This document shows positions 15,825 to 24,433 of a DNA stretch of 64,000 nt, piece after piece (position 1 is the stretch's first letter; each line of letters starts with the position of its first letter). The position numbers and the translations under genes are program-made. The stretch comes from [Zimmermannella] bifida NBRC 103089. GTDB lineage: Bacteria; Actinomycetota; Actinomycetes; Actinomycetales; Microbacteriaceae. Below the pieces are notes generated by a model, which did no database searches, was not told the DNA's origin, and saw only the letters and a list, made by a program, of their open reading frames with translations. The stretch lies in assembly GCF_001570925.1 (NCBI RefSeq), contig NZ_BCSP01000002.1:62001-126000 (forward strand), given 5' to 3'.

Positions 15825-18016
15825 CTGAAGCATCGCCGGCACACGCGGCGGGAGCGGTACCCGCCGCATCCGCCACGCTCGTGCCGCCGGAAACACCGCT
15901 CGCGAAGCTGGTGACCGCCGCCGAAGCGAAGAAACTCGCCAAAGCGTTTGATATGCACACCGCTTCCGACTTGCTGGCACACCTGCCGCGGCGGCACGCG
16001 CAGCGCGGCGAGCTCACCCGCATGTCGCAGCTTGAAGCGGGCGAAGAAGTCACGCTCGTTGCCGAGGTCGTCAGCACCGGTTCGCGACGCATGCACAACC
16101 GGCGAGGTGAGCTATTTACCGCCACGATCACCGATGGCCACGGCCAGGTGCAGCTCACCTGGTTTAGCGGCGGCAAGGTGCTCGGTCAGCACCTGACGCC
16201 GGGGCGACGAGGCATGTTCTCGGGCAAGGTCAGCTACTACGGTGGCACGCTGCAACTGACGCACCCCGACTTTCAACTTTTTGACGAGCAGTCGCAGCAA
16301 ACCGACGCGGCCGAACGCTGGGCACGCGAGCCGATCGCGATCTACCCCGGCACCTCGGCCGTGCGGTCGTGGCAGTTCGCGACGATCCTCGCGCGCGTCA
16401 TCGACCGCATCACGCCGCTCGCCGACCCGGTACCGGCCGCCGTTCGTGACGAAATCGGCGGCATGCACTACGACGAAGCGGTGCGTCGATTCCACCTGCC
16501 GCGCTCGCCCGAAGACATTGAACGGGCGCGCGAAGCGTTGAAATTTACCGAGGCATTCGTGCTGCAGGCGGCCCTGGCGCATCAGCGGGCCGTCGCTGCG
16601 CAACGCCGAGCGGTGCCGCGGCCGCTGCCGAGCACCGAAGTTACCGAGGGCAGCCTACGAGCGCGACTGGACGCATCCCTACCGTTCTCGCTCACCGACG
16701 ACCAGCAAACCGCGGGCGATGAAATCGCGGCCGACCTGGCGCAGTCAACGCCGATGCAGCGATTGCTGCAGGGTGAGGTCGGTTCGGGTAAGACGCTCGT
16801 TGCGGTGCGCGCCATGCTGCAGGTCGCCGAGCACGGCGGCCAATCGGCGCTGCTGGCCCCGACCGAAGTGCTCGCAAGCCAGCACCTGGCCTCGATTACG
16901 GATGCGCTCGGCCCCGAACTCGCAGAGCAGTTGCGCCCGCGGCTGCTGACCGGGTCAATGACCAAGTCAGAACGCCAACGCGTGATGCTTGACATCGTCA
17001 CCGGCGAGACCTCGATCGTGGTCGGCACGCACGCACTGCTCAGTGACGGCGTGGAATTTGCCGATCTGGGCTTATTGATCGTGGATGAACAGCACCGGTT
17101 TGGTGTGGAACAGCGCGAAACGCTGCGGCGACGCGGCGCGGCAACCCCGCACCTGCTGGTGTTGACCGCAACACCAATTCCGCGAACGGTGGCGATGACC
17201 GCATTCGGAGATCTCGAAATCTCGACGCTGCGCACCATGCCTGCTGGACGCCAGGGGATCGAAACGTTCGCGGTGAATTTGGAACGGCATCCCACCCATA
17301 TTCACCGCGTATGGCAGCGGATTCGCGAAGAAATTGATGCAGGCCGACAAGCGTTTGTGGTGTGCCCCGCAATCGAAGCGAACGAGGACGCCGAAGACGA
17401 TCGTGACACCGCAAATGTGGCGGAGATTGTTGACGTGCTCGAGCGTTTGCCGGTGCTGGCCGGAGTACGCATTGCGATGCTGCACGGCAAGTTGCCGGGG
17501 GCCGAGAAAACCGAAATCATGCGCGCCTTCGAACGCCACGAGATCGATGTGCTCGTGGCCACGACCGTGATTGAAGTGGGCGTGAACGTGCCGAATGCGT
17601 CGGTGATGGCGGTGCTGGATGCGGACCGCTTCGGTATTGCGCAATTGCACCAGTTGCGCGGTCGCGTGGGTCGTGGCCAGTGGCCGGGGCTGTGCCTGCT
17701 CGTGACCCGGATGGCGCCCGAATCGATGTCGTTTGCGCGGATCGAAGCCGTCGCCGAGACCCTTGACGGTTTCGCGCTCGCGGAGCGCGACCTGGAGCTG
17801 CGCCGCGAAGGTGATGTGCTCGGGTCGGTGCAGTCGGGTGGTAGGTCGTCGCTGAAGGTCTTGCGCGTGGCCCGCGATGGTGACGTAATTGCGCAAGCGC
17901 GAGCACACGCATCCGCACTCTTAGCACGTGACCCGCACCTGCAACAGGCACCCGCCTTGCGTGATGCGCTCAACGCGCTTGGTGGCGAGCAACTCGAACA
18001 CCTGGGCATGGGCTAG
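15821..18016 (+). CDS. recG: ATP-dependent DNA helicase RecG
   Basis: A 731-aa RecG that remodels stalled replication forks and Holliday junctions. It has an N-terminal wedge/OB domain (about 60-170), Walker A in QGEVGSGKT (about 320), the DEQH box in IVDEQHRFGVEQR (about 425), TATPIPRT, and the helicase C domain with VIEVGVNVPNASVM and QLRGRVGRG. All motifs are intact. The start is GTG in a GTGA overlap with the transglutaminase stop, behind GGAG. It is therefore co-translated with the MoxR set, an unusual partner for recG. Confidence 0.96.
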   Translation: MTEASPAHAAGAVPAASATLVPPETPLAKLVTAAEAKKLAKAFDMHTASDLLAHLPRRHAQRGELTRMSQLEAGEEVTLVAEVVSTGSRRMHNRRGELFTATITDGHGQVQLTWFSGGKVLGQHLTPGRRGMFSGKVSYYGGTLQLTHPDFQLFDEQSQQTDAAERWAREPIAIYPGTSAVRSWQFATILARVIDRITPLADPVPAAVRDEIGGMHYDEAVRRFHLPRSPEDIERAREALKFTEAFVLQAALAHQRAVAAQRRAVPRPLPSTEVTEGSLRARLDASLPFSLTDDQQTAGDEIAADLAQSTPMQRLLQGEVGSGKTLVAVRAMLQVAEHGGQSALLAPTEVLASQHLASITDALGPELAEQLRPRLLTGSMTKSERQRVMLDIVTGETSIVVGTHALLSDGVEFADLGLLIVDEQHRFGVEQRETLRRRGAATPHLLVLTATPIPRTVAMTAFGDLEISTLRTMPAGRQGIETFAVNLERHPTHIHRVWQRIREEIDAGRQAFVVCPAIEANEDAEDDRDTANVAEIVDVLERLPVLAGVRIAMLHGKLPGAEKTEIMRAFERHEIDVLVATTVIEVGVNVPNASVMAVLDADRFGIAQLHQLRGRVGRGQWPGLCLLVTRMAPESMSFARIEAVAETLDGFALAERDLELRREGDVLGSVQSGGRSSLKVLRVARDGDVIAQARAHASALLARDPHLQQAPALRDALNALGGEQLEHLGMG

Positions 18017-18172
18017 GGGACTGCGCTGCTGGATGTGTAGGCAACCAGTGCGCGCGAACCAGCCGCGGCAGCGGTGCAACACACCCACCACAGGCTCGGA
18101 TGCGGCAGGTACAGTTACGGCTATCTGCGCTCTGTGTTTGAGCGCCCGAATTCGTTCCGTAGAAAGACAACC

Positions 18173-18877
18173 GTGACCGCGATTTCTCGTACTGCTCGCA
18201 TTACCTCGACGCTTGCCGCGTTCATCCTTGCTCTTGCTATCGGTGTTGGCCTACCGCTCGGTGGGAGTGCTGCTGAGGCTCACGACCAGCTCATTCGGTC
18301 GACGCCCGAAAGCGGCGCCGTGCTTGACGCGGCACCGACCGAAGCCTCGCTCGTGTTCTCGGGCACTATTTCAGAGCTCGGTTCAGAGGTTGCGTTGCTG
18401 CGCGGCGGTGCTCCGGTGGAACTCAGCGATGAGCTCAAGGTTGACGGGGCTGAGGTTAAGGTCGCGCTGCCCGCGCTTGAAGACGGCGCATATGAACTGA
18501 ACTGGCGTGTCGTCTCTTCGGACGGTCACCCGATTTCTGGCACGGTGCCGTTTACTATCGGAAACCCTGCGGCGGGCGGCGGTAGCGACGCCGTCGGTGG
18601 TGTGAACAACCAGCCGAATGACCCCGAGAATTTCGATGCCGAGGGCGACTCGAATAGCGGAGGAAATTCGTTGGCGATGATTGCCATGGGTGTGGTTGGT
18701 GTAGCTGTGATCGGTGCGGCAGCCGTACTGATGGTTAAGCGTTTCAAGAACGGCAATTCGCCGATGCGTCCCGACGTGTTCTCGGCCTCGGGTTCCACGG
18801 CAGAAACTGCTGATGCAGCCCACGCAGACCACGCAGACACTGATGACACCGGCGACGCCGCGCAAAAGGACAACTAG
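18173..18877 (+). CDS. CopC domain-containing secreted protein
   Basis: A 234-aa exported protein. The signal peptide (residues 1 to about 37) ends in AEAHDQLIRSTPESGAVL, with the mature His at the N-terminus as in CopC copper-binding domains. The domain continues with APTEASLVFSG and WRVVSSDGHPISGTVPF, the characteristic S-x-D-G-H-P turn. A Gly/Asn/Asp-rich linker, a C-terminal membrane helix (SLAMIAMGVVGVAVIGAAAVLMV) and a His/Asp-rich tail follow. It probably handles copper at the cell surface. GTG is chosen because the signal peptide begins there, with AGAAAG before it. It lies 3 bp ahead of coaD. Confidence 0.85.
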   Translation: MTAISRTARITSTLAAFILALAIGVGLPLGGSAAEAHDQLIRSTPESGAVLDAAPTEASLVFSGTISELGSEVALLRGGAPVELSDELKVDGAEVKVALPALEDGAYELNWRVVSSDGHPISGTVPFTIGNPAAGGGSDAVGGVNNQPNDPENFDAEGDSNSGGNSLAMIAMGVVGVAVIGAAAVLMVKRFKNGNSPMRPDVFSASGSTAETADAAHADHADTDDTGDAAQKDN

Positions 18878-18880
18878 TAC

Positions 18881-19384
18881 ATGACCCAGATCGCCGTAAT
18901 TCCCGGCTCGTTTGATCCCGTAACGCACGGCCACCTCGACGTCATTCGTCGTGCCGCGAGCGTGTTCGACGAGGTGCACGTGTTGGTGGTGCACAATCCC
19001 GACAAGCAGGCCATGATTCCGATCTCGCGCCGCGTTGAACTCATTGAGTCGGCACTGGTGCAGGCAACGGGCCAGCGGAATGTGGTGGTTCGTTCTTGGA
19101 ACGTCGGCCTACTGGTCGACTACTGCACGGATGTGGGTGCTCGCGTCATCGTGAAGGGCGTGCGAAACACTGCCGACTTTGAGTACGAGCAGCCAATGGC
19201 CATCGTGAACCGACACCTCGGCAAGATCGAGACGATGTTCATGATGCCGAGCCCACAACACGCTCACGTGTCGAGCTCGCTGGTGCGCCAGGTCGCCTCG
19301 CTTGGGGGAGACGTAAGCCCGTACGTTCCCGATGTCGTACGAGAATTCCTGCAGGGTGATATGCGCCCCGACCTGTCGATTTAG
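18881..19384 (+). CDS. coaD: Phosphopantetheine adenylyltransferase
   Basis: CoaD transfers AMP from ATP to 4'-phosphopantetheine in coenzyme A synthesis. At 167 aa it is a normal length. It has the nucleotidyltransferase motif [15 protein letters not shown] (T/HxGH), ISRRVELIE, the [16 protein letters not shown] segment, and [17 protein letters not shown] near the end. It sits 3 bp behind the CopC-like gene and is followed by a short gap and DUF177. Confidence 0.97.
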   Translation: MTQIAVIPGSFDPVTHGHLDVIRRAASVFDEVHVLVVHNPDKQAMIPISRRVELIESALVQATGQRNVVVRSWNVGLLVDYCTDVGARVIVKGVRNTADFEYEQPMAIVNRHLGKIETMFMMPSPQHAHVSSSLVRQVASLGGDVSPYVPDVVREFLQGDMRPDLSI

Positions 19385-19452
19385 CGACGCATCGAACCGC
19401 CCGGGTGTGAAACTTCTCGCACGGATGCGTTAGGCGGCATAGACTCGAAGGC

Positions 19453-20001
19453 ATGGTTGATTCTGCCTTTTCAGTGAACGTTGCCACGATCATGCACAAG
19501 CCCGGCACGATGCGGGAGCTTGAGCTCGACGTGGTGGTTCCCGAACGAATCGGCGAGGGCATGCTCTACTTCGATCGCGGAGCAGAACTCGAAATCGACC
19601 TGCGCCTCGAAACGCTCGTTGACGGCATCCTGGCAACTGCCGATGTGCACGGAACCCTGACCGGTCAGTGCAGCCGATGCCTCGACGACATTGCCCAAGA
19701 ATGGGACGGGCACATCGCCGAGCTGTATGGCTATGAACTCGACGAATCGATCGAATACGCGATTACGGACGACCGAATCGACCTCGAAGGGCCGATTCGG
19801 GATGCGGTCGTGCTGGAGCTGCCGTTCCAGCCGCTGTGCGCAGAAGACTGCTACGGCCTTGATCCAGAAACCGGTGAAAAGCGCACCGCACCCGCGGCCG
19901 AGCCAACACCGGAGCTTGACCCACGATGGGCAGCCCTCGAAGGGCTGCTCAGCAACAACGACGGGGACGCGTTGACCGACGCCGCTCCCGAAACGAAGTA
20001 G
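19453..20001 (+). CDS. DUF177 / YceD family protein
   Basis: A 182-aa member of the YceD family, which almost always precedes rpmF. It has the paired cysteines CSRCLDDI and CAEDCYGL that may bind metal, with GQCSRC near residue 75 and the second pair near 134. The family is linked to 23S rRNA and ribosome maturation in other organisms. A TAGACT hexamer 7 nt before the ATG suggests its own near-leaderless promoter, although AAGG also lies before the start. The gap to rpmF is 185 bp. Confidence 0.92.
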   Translation: MVDSAFSVNVATIMHKPGTMRELELDVVVPERIGEGMLYFDRGAELEIDLRLETLVDGILATADVHGTLTGQCSRCLDDIAQEWDGHIAELYGYELDESIEYAITDDRIDLEGPIRDAVVLELPFQPLCAEDCYGLDPETGEKRTAPAAEPTPELDPRWAALEGLLSNNDGDALTDAAPETK

Positions 20002-20018
20002 AACCAAACTCTAGATGG

Positions 20019-20044
20019 CGCGAGCGGTAAAACTCGCGTAAACT
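20019..20044 (+). promoter_or_regulatory. Candidate rpmF promoter with overlapping inverted repeat
   Basis: The 185-bp gap before rpmF contains a perfect inverted repeat, CGCGAG-N8-CTCGCG (20019-20038). It is followed at once by a -10-like TAAACT. The same hexamer occurs in the candidate rplS promoter at 49614. No clear -35 is present. The rest of the gap should be untranslated leader. Confidence 0.35.
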
Positions 20045-20186
20045 TGGCTGTTGGTTCTGAGGCTGCCCGAAGATCGATACCTACTCGAACAAATAGCAGC
20101 CGCCTGACTTCACCGCCCGGCGCGCAGAGATTGCTTGCGCCGCGTGCGAAGAAACGAACAAAATTTAACTAGAAGGAATACCGCTC

Positions 20187-20390
20187 ATGGCACTCCCAAA
20201 GCGCAAGATGAGCCGTGCAAACACTCGTGCACGTCGCTCGCAGTGGAAGGCTCAGGCCCCCGCTCTCGTAAAGACCATTGAAAACGGCAAGGTTGTTTAC
20301 AGCCTGCCGCACCGCGCCAAGCTCGTTGAAGACGAAGCTGGCACGCCTACGCACTACGAGTACAAGGGCCGCAAGGTCGCTGACGCGTAA
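20187..20390 (+). CDS. rpmF: 50S ribosomal protein L32 (bL32)
   Basis: A 67-aa L32 beginning [20 protein letters not shown], the family signature. It has no cysteine pairs, so it is the zinc-independent form. It is preceded by AGAAGGAAT and follows DUF177, its usual partner. The stop is 13 bp before rnc. Confidence 0.97.
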   Translation: MALPKRKMSRANTRARRSQWKAQAPALVKTIENGKVVYSLPHRAKLVEDEAGTPTHYEYKGRKVADA

Positions 20391-20403
20391 GACGATTTAG
20401 TCG

Positions 20404-21147
20404 GTGGCAACACGACGTAAACAACACGACCCCGAGATTGTTGATCCAGCTCCGCTGGCATCACGTCTCGGGGTCGAGTTCGTTCCCGAACTGCTCGACT
20501 TGGCGCTCACGCACTCGTCGTGGGCGTACGAGCACGGCAAAGTTGCCGACAACGAACGGCTCGAATTCTTGGGCGACTCGGTGCTGGGGCTCGCAGCGGC
20601 GCAGCTGCTATACCGCGAGCATCCCGATCTAAGCGAAGGCGAGCTCTCGCCGCGTAAGCACGGCCTGGTTTCGACGGTGACGCTCGCCGAAATTGGCCGA
20701 ACGATCGAAGTTGGCGGATATCTGCGTCTTGGACGCAGTGAGCAAATCACTGGCGGGAATGACAAAGATTCGATCCTGGCCGATGCGGTCGAGGCGCTGA
20801 TCGGCGCGGCATACCTGTCGACCGACTATCTTACGGCCGAAGCGATGGTCTTGCGCCTGCTTGAACCATATGTCGACCAGGTGGACCGCCTGGGTGCCGC
20901 GATGGACCCAAAGACGGCGCTGCAAGAGGTGGCTTCGGCTCGCGGCGCGCAGGCGCCTGAATACACCGTTACCGGGAGCGGGCCGGCGCATGCGCAGGTT
21001 TTCACGGCTACGGTGTATCTGATTCGTGACGGCGTACGCGTCTACAAGTGCAGCGCCACCGGAACCAGCAAGAAGCAGGCGGAACTAGCGGCAGCGCTCG
21101 ATGCCTGGCACGAGCTGACCGGCACCGCCAAACCCGGCGACCACTAG
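20404..21147 (+). CDS. rnc: Ribonuclease III
   Basis: RNase III, 247 aa, cuts double-stranded RNA in rRNA maturation. The catalytic signature is NERLEFLGDSVLGL (about residues 50-63). The second acidic patch is DSILADAVEALIGAAYL (near 122), and a C-terminal double-stranded-RNA-binding domain (from about 170) has TGTSKKQAELAAALDAW. The start is GTG (MATRRKQHD). It is in a run with rpmF and mutM. Confidence 0.96.
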   Translation: MATRRKQHDPEIVDPAPLASRLGVEFVPELLDLALTHSSWAYEHGKVADNERLEFLGDSVLGLAAAQLLYREHPDLSEGELSPRKHGLVSTVTLAEIGRTIEVGGYLRLGRSEQITGGNDKDSILADAVEALIGAAYLSTDYLTAEAMVLRLLEPYVDQVDRLGAAMDPKTALQEVASARGAQAPEYTVTGSGPAHAQVFTATVYLIRDGVRVYKCSATGTSKKQAELAAALDAWHELTGTAKPGDH

Positions 21148-21177
21148 CGCGCTGCAACCTCTTTTTGGTGACGCTAC

Positions 21178-22071
21178 ATGCCTGAACTTCCCGAAGTCGA
21201 AGTGGTGCGCCTGGGGCTGCGCCCGGCGGTGACCGGCGCGCGGGTCAGGGGCGTCGACGTGCTTGATGCGAGGTCGCTCAAGCGACACCGCGATGCGGCA
21301 GGTGTCGTGAAGAACGCCGCTGACTTTGTGGCAGCGCTCGAAGGCGCCGAGCTTTGTGCACCGCAGCGGCGGGGCAAGTTTCTGTGGATTCCGATCGAAC
21401 CGGCCCGTGATGAGGTGCCGCGTGCACTGATTGCGCACCTGGGGATGAGCGGCCAGCTGCTGGTGCGCGAACCCGGCGCGCTCGACGACCGACACACACG
21501 CATCCGCATCCGCATCGAAAACCCGCGGGGTGATGTGTATGAACTGCGGTTTGCCGACCAGCGTTGCTTTGGTTCGCTGGCGGTGGATGCACTCGTTTCG
21601 GTGGGTGCGTCGGTTGTGCCGTCGCAGGTGATGCATATTGCGCGCGACCCGCTCGATGCAGCATTTGACGCGGTCGCCGTGCGCAACCGCATCCGGTCGA
21701 GTTCGCGCGCGATTAAAGCGGTGCTGCTCGATCAGCAGGTGGTTTCGGGCGTCGGCAATATCTATGCCGATGAGGCGCTGTGGCGGGCGCGGATGCACTG
21801 GGCTCGGCCGGCGAGTTCCGTTTCGGCGCGCAAGGTCGACGAGCTGCTCGTGCACGCACGCGCGGTGATGGAGCAGGCGCTGGCCGAGGGCGGCACGTCG
21901 TTTGACGCCCTGTACGTGAACGTGAATGGCGAGTCGGGCTACTTTGCTCGCAGTCTGCAGGTGTACGGGCGTGCGGGGGAGCCGTGCAATCGCTGCGGCA
22001 CCGTGATCGTGCGCGAGCCGTTTGTGAATCGCTCGTCGTATCGCTGCCCGCGCTGCCAGCGGCAGAGGTGA
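21178..22071 (+). CDS. mutM: Formamidopyrimidine-DNA glycosylase (8-oxoguanine repair)
   Basis: A 297-aa Fpg that removes 8-oxoguanine and opens the site. It has the catalytic N-terminus PELPEVEVV (after Met removal), the conserved lysine in RRGKFLWIP, the helix-two-turn-helix segment LLDQQVVSGVGNIYADEALW, and a C-terminal zinc finger with CNRCG and CPRCQ. All four cysteines are present. In most actinobacteria smc follows; here about 3.1 kb of accessory DNA separates them. Two decayed copies of this zinc-finger end lie downstream at about 22631 and 23580. Confidence 0.97.
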   Translation: MPELPEVEVVRLGLRPAVTGARVRGVDVLDARSLKRHRDAAGVVKNAADFVAALEGAELCAPQRRGKFLWIPIEPARDEVPRALIAHLGMSGQLLVREPGALDDRHTRIRIRIENPRGDVYELRFADQRCFGSLAVDALVSVGASVVPSQVMHIARDPLDAAFDAVAVRNRIRSSSRAIKAVLLDQQVVSGVGNIYADEALWRARMHWARPASSVSARKVDELLVHARAVMEQALAEGGTSFDALYVNVNGESGYFARSLQVYGRAGEPCNRCGTVIVREPFVNRSSYRCPRCQRQR

Positions 22072-22093
22072 TCGCAGTCGATAGGATCGCGCC

Positions 22094-22576
22094 ATGATGG
22101 CCCTTGAATTGCGACCGCTTCGATCCGAAGAGACGTCATTGCTGCAGCGTGCGACCTTGGGCAATATGAACTGGTGCGGCGAGCGTTTCACGATGGATGA
22201 CGTTGTGACCCGTCCAGAATTCTCGCACTACGTGACCATTCGCCCTGAGCGTGGCGACTTCGGAGTCGTCGCGGAGGTCGAGGGAAACCCGATCGGGGTC
22301 TGCTGGGCCCAGTTCCTGCCGGCGGATGACTCCGGGTACGGCTTCGTCGATGAGCAGACGCCTGAGGCAAGCCTGTGGGTGTCACGCGATGCCAGAGGCC
22401 AAGGTCTGGGGCGCCGCCTGCTTCAAGCGCTTGTCTCCGAGGCAAAGGCTCGGGGACTTGGCCGGATCAGCCTGTCCGTGGAGCCTGACAATTTCGCCAA
22501 GCAGCTCTACGGCTCTCTCGGATTCGAGCCCGTTGCTGGCCGTGAGGGCGACGGCGTGATGTTGCTGCTTGTGTAG
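22094..22576 (+). CDS. GNAT family N-acetyltransferase
   Basis: A 160-aa GNAT acetyltransferase. The acetyl-CoA-binding motif is VSRDARGQGLGRRLLQALV (R/Q-x-x-G-x-G/A near residue 100). C-terminal segments LSVEPDNFAKQLYGSLGFEPV are typical. The substrate is unknown. A TAGGAT hexamer ends 6 nt before the ATG, so the message may be leaderless. It is the first gene of the accessory segment between mutM and smc. Confidence 0.9.
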   Translation: MMALELRPLRSEETSLLQRATLGNMNWCGERFTMDDVVTRPEFSHYVTIRPERGDFGVVAEVEGNPIGVCWAQFLPADDSGYGFVDEQTPEASLWVSRDARGQGLGRRLLQALVSEAKARGLGRISLSVEPDNFAKQLYGSLGFEPVAGREGDGVMLLLV

Positions 22577-22630
22577 CTCGTGAACAAAGATCGGCACATT
22601 CCGGCACGCATCGGCCATGTGAGCGCAACA

Positions 22631-22779
22631 ACGTCGTGGAGTCGGGCTACTTCGACAGAAAATTTGGATGCACATGGGCGTGAGGCCTGCCGTGCAAGTG
22701 GTGTGGGACGCAGATGAAGCGCATCCAGTTCATGAATCGGAGTTCGACGTTCTGCCCGTGGTGCCAGCGGCTGCGGTAA
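22631..22779 (+). pseudogene. Decayed mutM-type zinc-finger end, relic 1
   Basis: Reading the plus strand gives ESGYFDRK, then an interrupted stretch, then GLPCKWCGTQMKR, MNRSSTFCPWCQRLR and a stop. Aligned with the C-terminus of the intact MutM 560 bp upstream (ESGYFARS, GEPCNRCGT, NRSSYRCPRCQRQR), more than half the residues match, including all four zinc cysteines and the stop position. A TGA at 22681-22683, or a pair of frame shifts around it, breaks the reading. The N-terminal four-fifths of the gene are absent. It is therefore a fragment of a MutM-family gene rather than a functional one. Confidence 0.7.
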
Positions 22780-22820
22780 CAGAGGGGTACCTCATCATGG
22801 TCGTTCCGATTTGGTGCGGG

Positions 22821-23336
22821 TTACGTCTCCTGCAGCCCGGCCTTGGGATCCCAGCTCCAGCGTACCCCGAGTGGATCGGTGAAGCGGATCGACTCGACCG
22901 CATATTTCTTCGTCTGCATGATGGGGCTCAAGTTCTTGGCGTCATCGATGAGTACGGGGAAAGGCCACGGCGTCGTGCTCTCCACAAAGAAGTCCCCAGG
23001 CGGTAGGCACTCGATCCGGATGGGCTCAGTGTTGTAGGAGTTGCCTCTCACGGACACCTCGACTTGGTGGAACACCGTCGGTGTCGTTCCCCGATTGGAC
23101 ACGAAAACGCCCCATCGCTCATCAGCGGCAACCCACCATGCTTGGAGTGCTGACGCTAGATGGCGCCGATCTCGAGAGTGTTCGCGTTTCTCGGCTTGCG
23201 CGGCCGCAAACTCGGCCGTGTCGTTGGCCGCGCGTGCGATTTTGAGCGCGACGATGGTGAGGACCGTGCTTGCGAGAGCCGCCACCGCGGCAATGATCTC
23301 GGCCACGTTGCCGATTTGGAGATCGAGTGATGCCAT
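22821..23336 (-). CDS. Hypothetical protein with N-terminal membrane helix
   Basis: A 171-aa protein, function not recognised. An N-terminal membrane helix (NVAEIIAAVAALASTVLTIVAL, split here by meaning only) is followed by a short charged helix AQAEKREHSRDRRHL. A beta-rich domain follows (WGVFVSNRGTTPTVFHQVEVSV), ending in DPLGVRWSWDPKAG. I chose the internal ATG giving MASLDLQIGN because upstream codons do not look coding. It lies alone between the two MutM relics on the opposite strand, as cargo-like accessory DNA. Confidence 0.65.
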   Translation of the reverse strand: MASLDLQIGNVAEIIAAVAALASTVLTIVALKIARAANDTAEFAAAQAEKREHSRDRRHLASALQAWWVAADERWGVFVSNRGTTPTVFHQVEVSVRGNSYNTEPIRIECLPPGDFFVESTTPWPFPVLIDDAKNLSPIMQTKKYAVESIRFTDPLGVRWSWDPKAGLQET

Positions 23337-23579
23337 ATGCCCATTACACCATGGCGCGGGATCAAGGGGGCTGTCGCATCGTCGAGCGGCGGCGTTGCGA
23401 GGAAGGCGCCACGGATCTGATGTTGGAATCGTCCAGCGATGCACGAAGCTGCGGCAAAGGTGCATGTTGTCCACGTGCGGCCAACATTCACGAACTTCGT
23501 GTGATCAGGGGTTCGGGCTAATCCGGTGTTCGCCGGAGCAGGCGATTGCCAGAGAGTCATGTTGTCGGGTCTCCACCAC

Positions 23580-23700
23580 GTGCATCTCGACACCTCTGGG
23601 TCGGAAAGCCTGCCGCGCAAGCGGTGCGGGACGCCGGTGATGCGTCGAGATTTCATGAGCCGAAACTCGATGCTTGCGGATGTGCACGCACTGCGAATGA
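23580..23700 (+). pseudogene. Decayed mutM-type zinc-finger end, relic 2
   Basis: The plus strand reads SESLPRKRCGTPVMRRDFM and then SRNSM. This lines up residue for residue with relic 1 (GLPCKWCGTQMKR, MNRSS) and with the MutM zinc finger. The first zinc cysteine is Arg, and the reading shifts after SRNSM. In the shifted frame the sequence continues RMCTHCE and stops at 23698-23700, where a MutM gene would end. This is a more decayed fragment than relic 1. The remaining bases from 23337 to 23802 show no other gene I can support. Confidence 0.55.
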
Positions 23701-23802
23701 CCCCAGAGCGGGGTGCGTGCAACAAGTTCGCCGTCAAAACAGGTGAATGAGAAACTACGCTCGGCGTGCGGCAACTTGATGAGCTGTGTCGCCGCAGCGG
23801 TG

Positions 23803-24384
23803 CTAGTCGGTGGCGCTTGGATCGAAGTACCGGGAGTTATCGAACTCGGTGGAGTCCTCCGGCCAATACTCGAAACCGCCCGAGCCACCGGGGCTGACGT
23901 TTGAAGGCGTTGAGATGTCGTCAGTCGGTGCGTCCATCGGCTGCGAAGGCGACTCCTCCTCAGACGGCTCCGGCGCTGGTGCCGGGTTCGGTGGCTGCTG
24001 CTTTGGTGTCGACTTCTTGACGCCGTCGGCACTACCGCCCGAGCCGCTACCAGAGTCTGGCGCGGAACCTGACGGAGCACCCGCATCCGCATCGCCGCCG
24101 TCGGGCGCTGAATCTGCACCGCCCGAGCCGTTCGCATACTGCGAATCATCGGGCAGCATCGAGCCGTCCTCGGACGGCACCGAACTCGGCGAAACCGACT
24201 GGTCTGGCATAAGCGGCGTGCGCGAAGGCTGCGGCTTCGACGTAAAGTTTCGAGGTTCCGGCGTCGTGGTCGGCCCATCGCGGTGAAACGCCGAGGACAC
24301 TGCCGGTGCCAGCACGCATCCGGCAAGGCAGCATGCCGAAATGAACGACATCGCCGCTGCGAGGGTGACGCGCCGAACATCCAT
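23803..24384 (-). CDS. Low-complexity secreted (lipo)protein
   Basis: A 193-aa protein with an N-terminal export signal (VTLAAAMSFISACCLAGCVLAP) that contains a lipobox-like LAGC. The rest is Pro/Ser/Gly/Asp/Glu-rich and probably disordered, with no recognisable domain (SGSAPDSGSGSGG, PPNPAPAPEPSEEESPS). It could be a cell-envelope spacer or a fast-evolving surface protein. It lies on the minus strand ahead of the FetB-like gene, in the accessory segment. The compositional bias makes homology calls unreliable. Confidence 0.7.
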   Translation of the reverse strand: MDVRRVTLAAAMSFISACCLAGCVLAPAVSSAFHRDGPTTTPEPRNFTSKPQPSRTPLMPDQSVSPSSVPSEDGSMLPDDSQYANGSGGADSAPDGGDADAGAPSGSAPDSGSGSGGSADGVKKSTPKQQPPNPAPAPEPSEEESPSQPMDAPTDDISTPSNVSPGGSGGFEYWPEDSTEFDNSRYFDPSATD

Positions 24385-24433
24385 ACGTTCTAGCTTATTC
24401 GTGCGGTGCGGTACTGGCTAGTGCAAACGCGCG

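Noticed and set aside
23505-24380. Minus-strand Arg-rich frame overlapping the low-complexity lipoprotein
   Set aside because: Shadow frame; the lipoprotein frame at 23803-24384 has the signal sequence and better composition.
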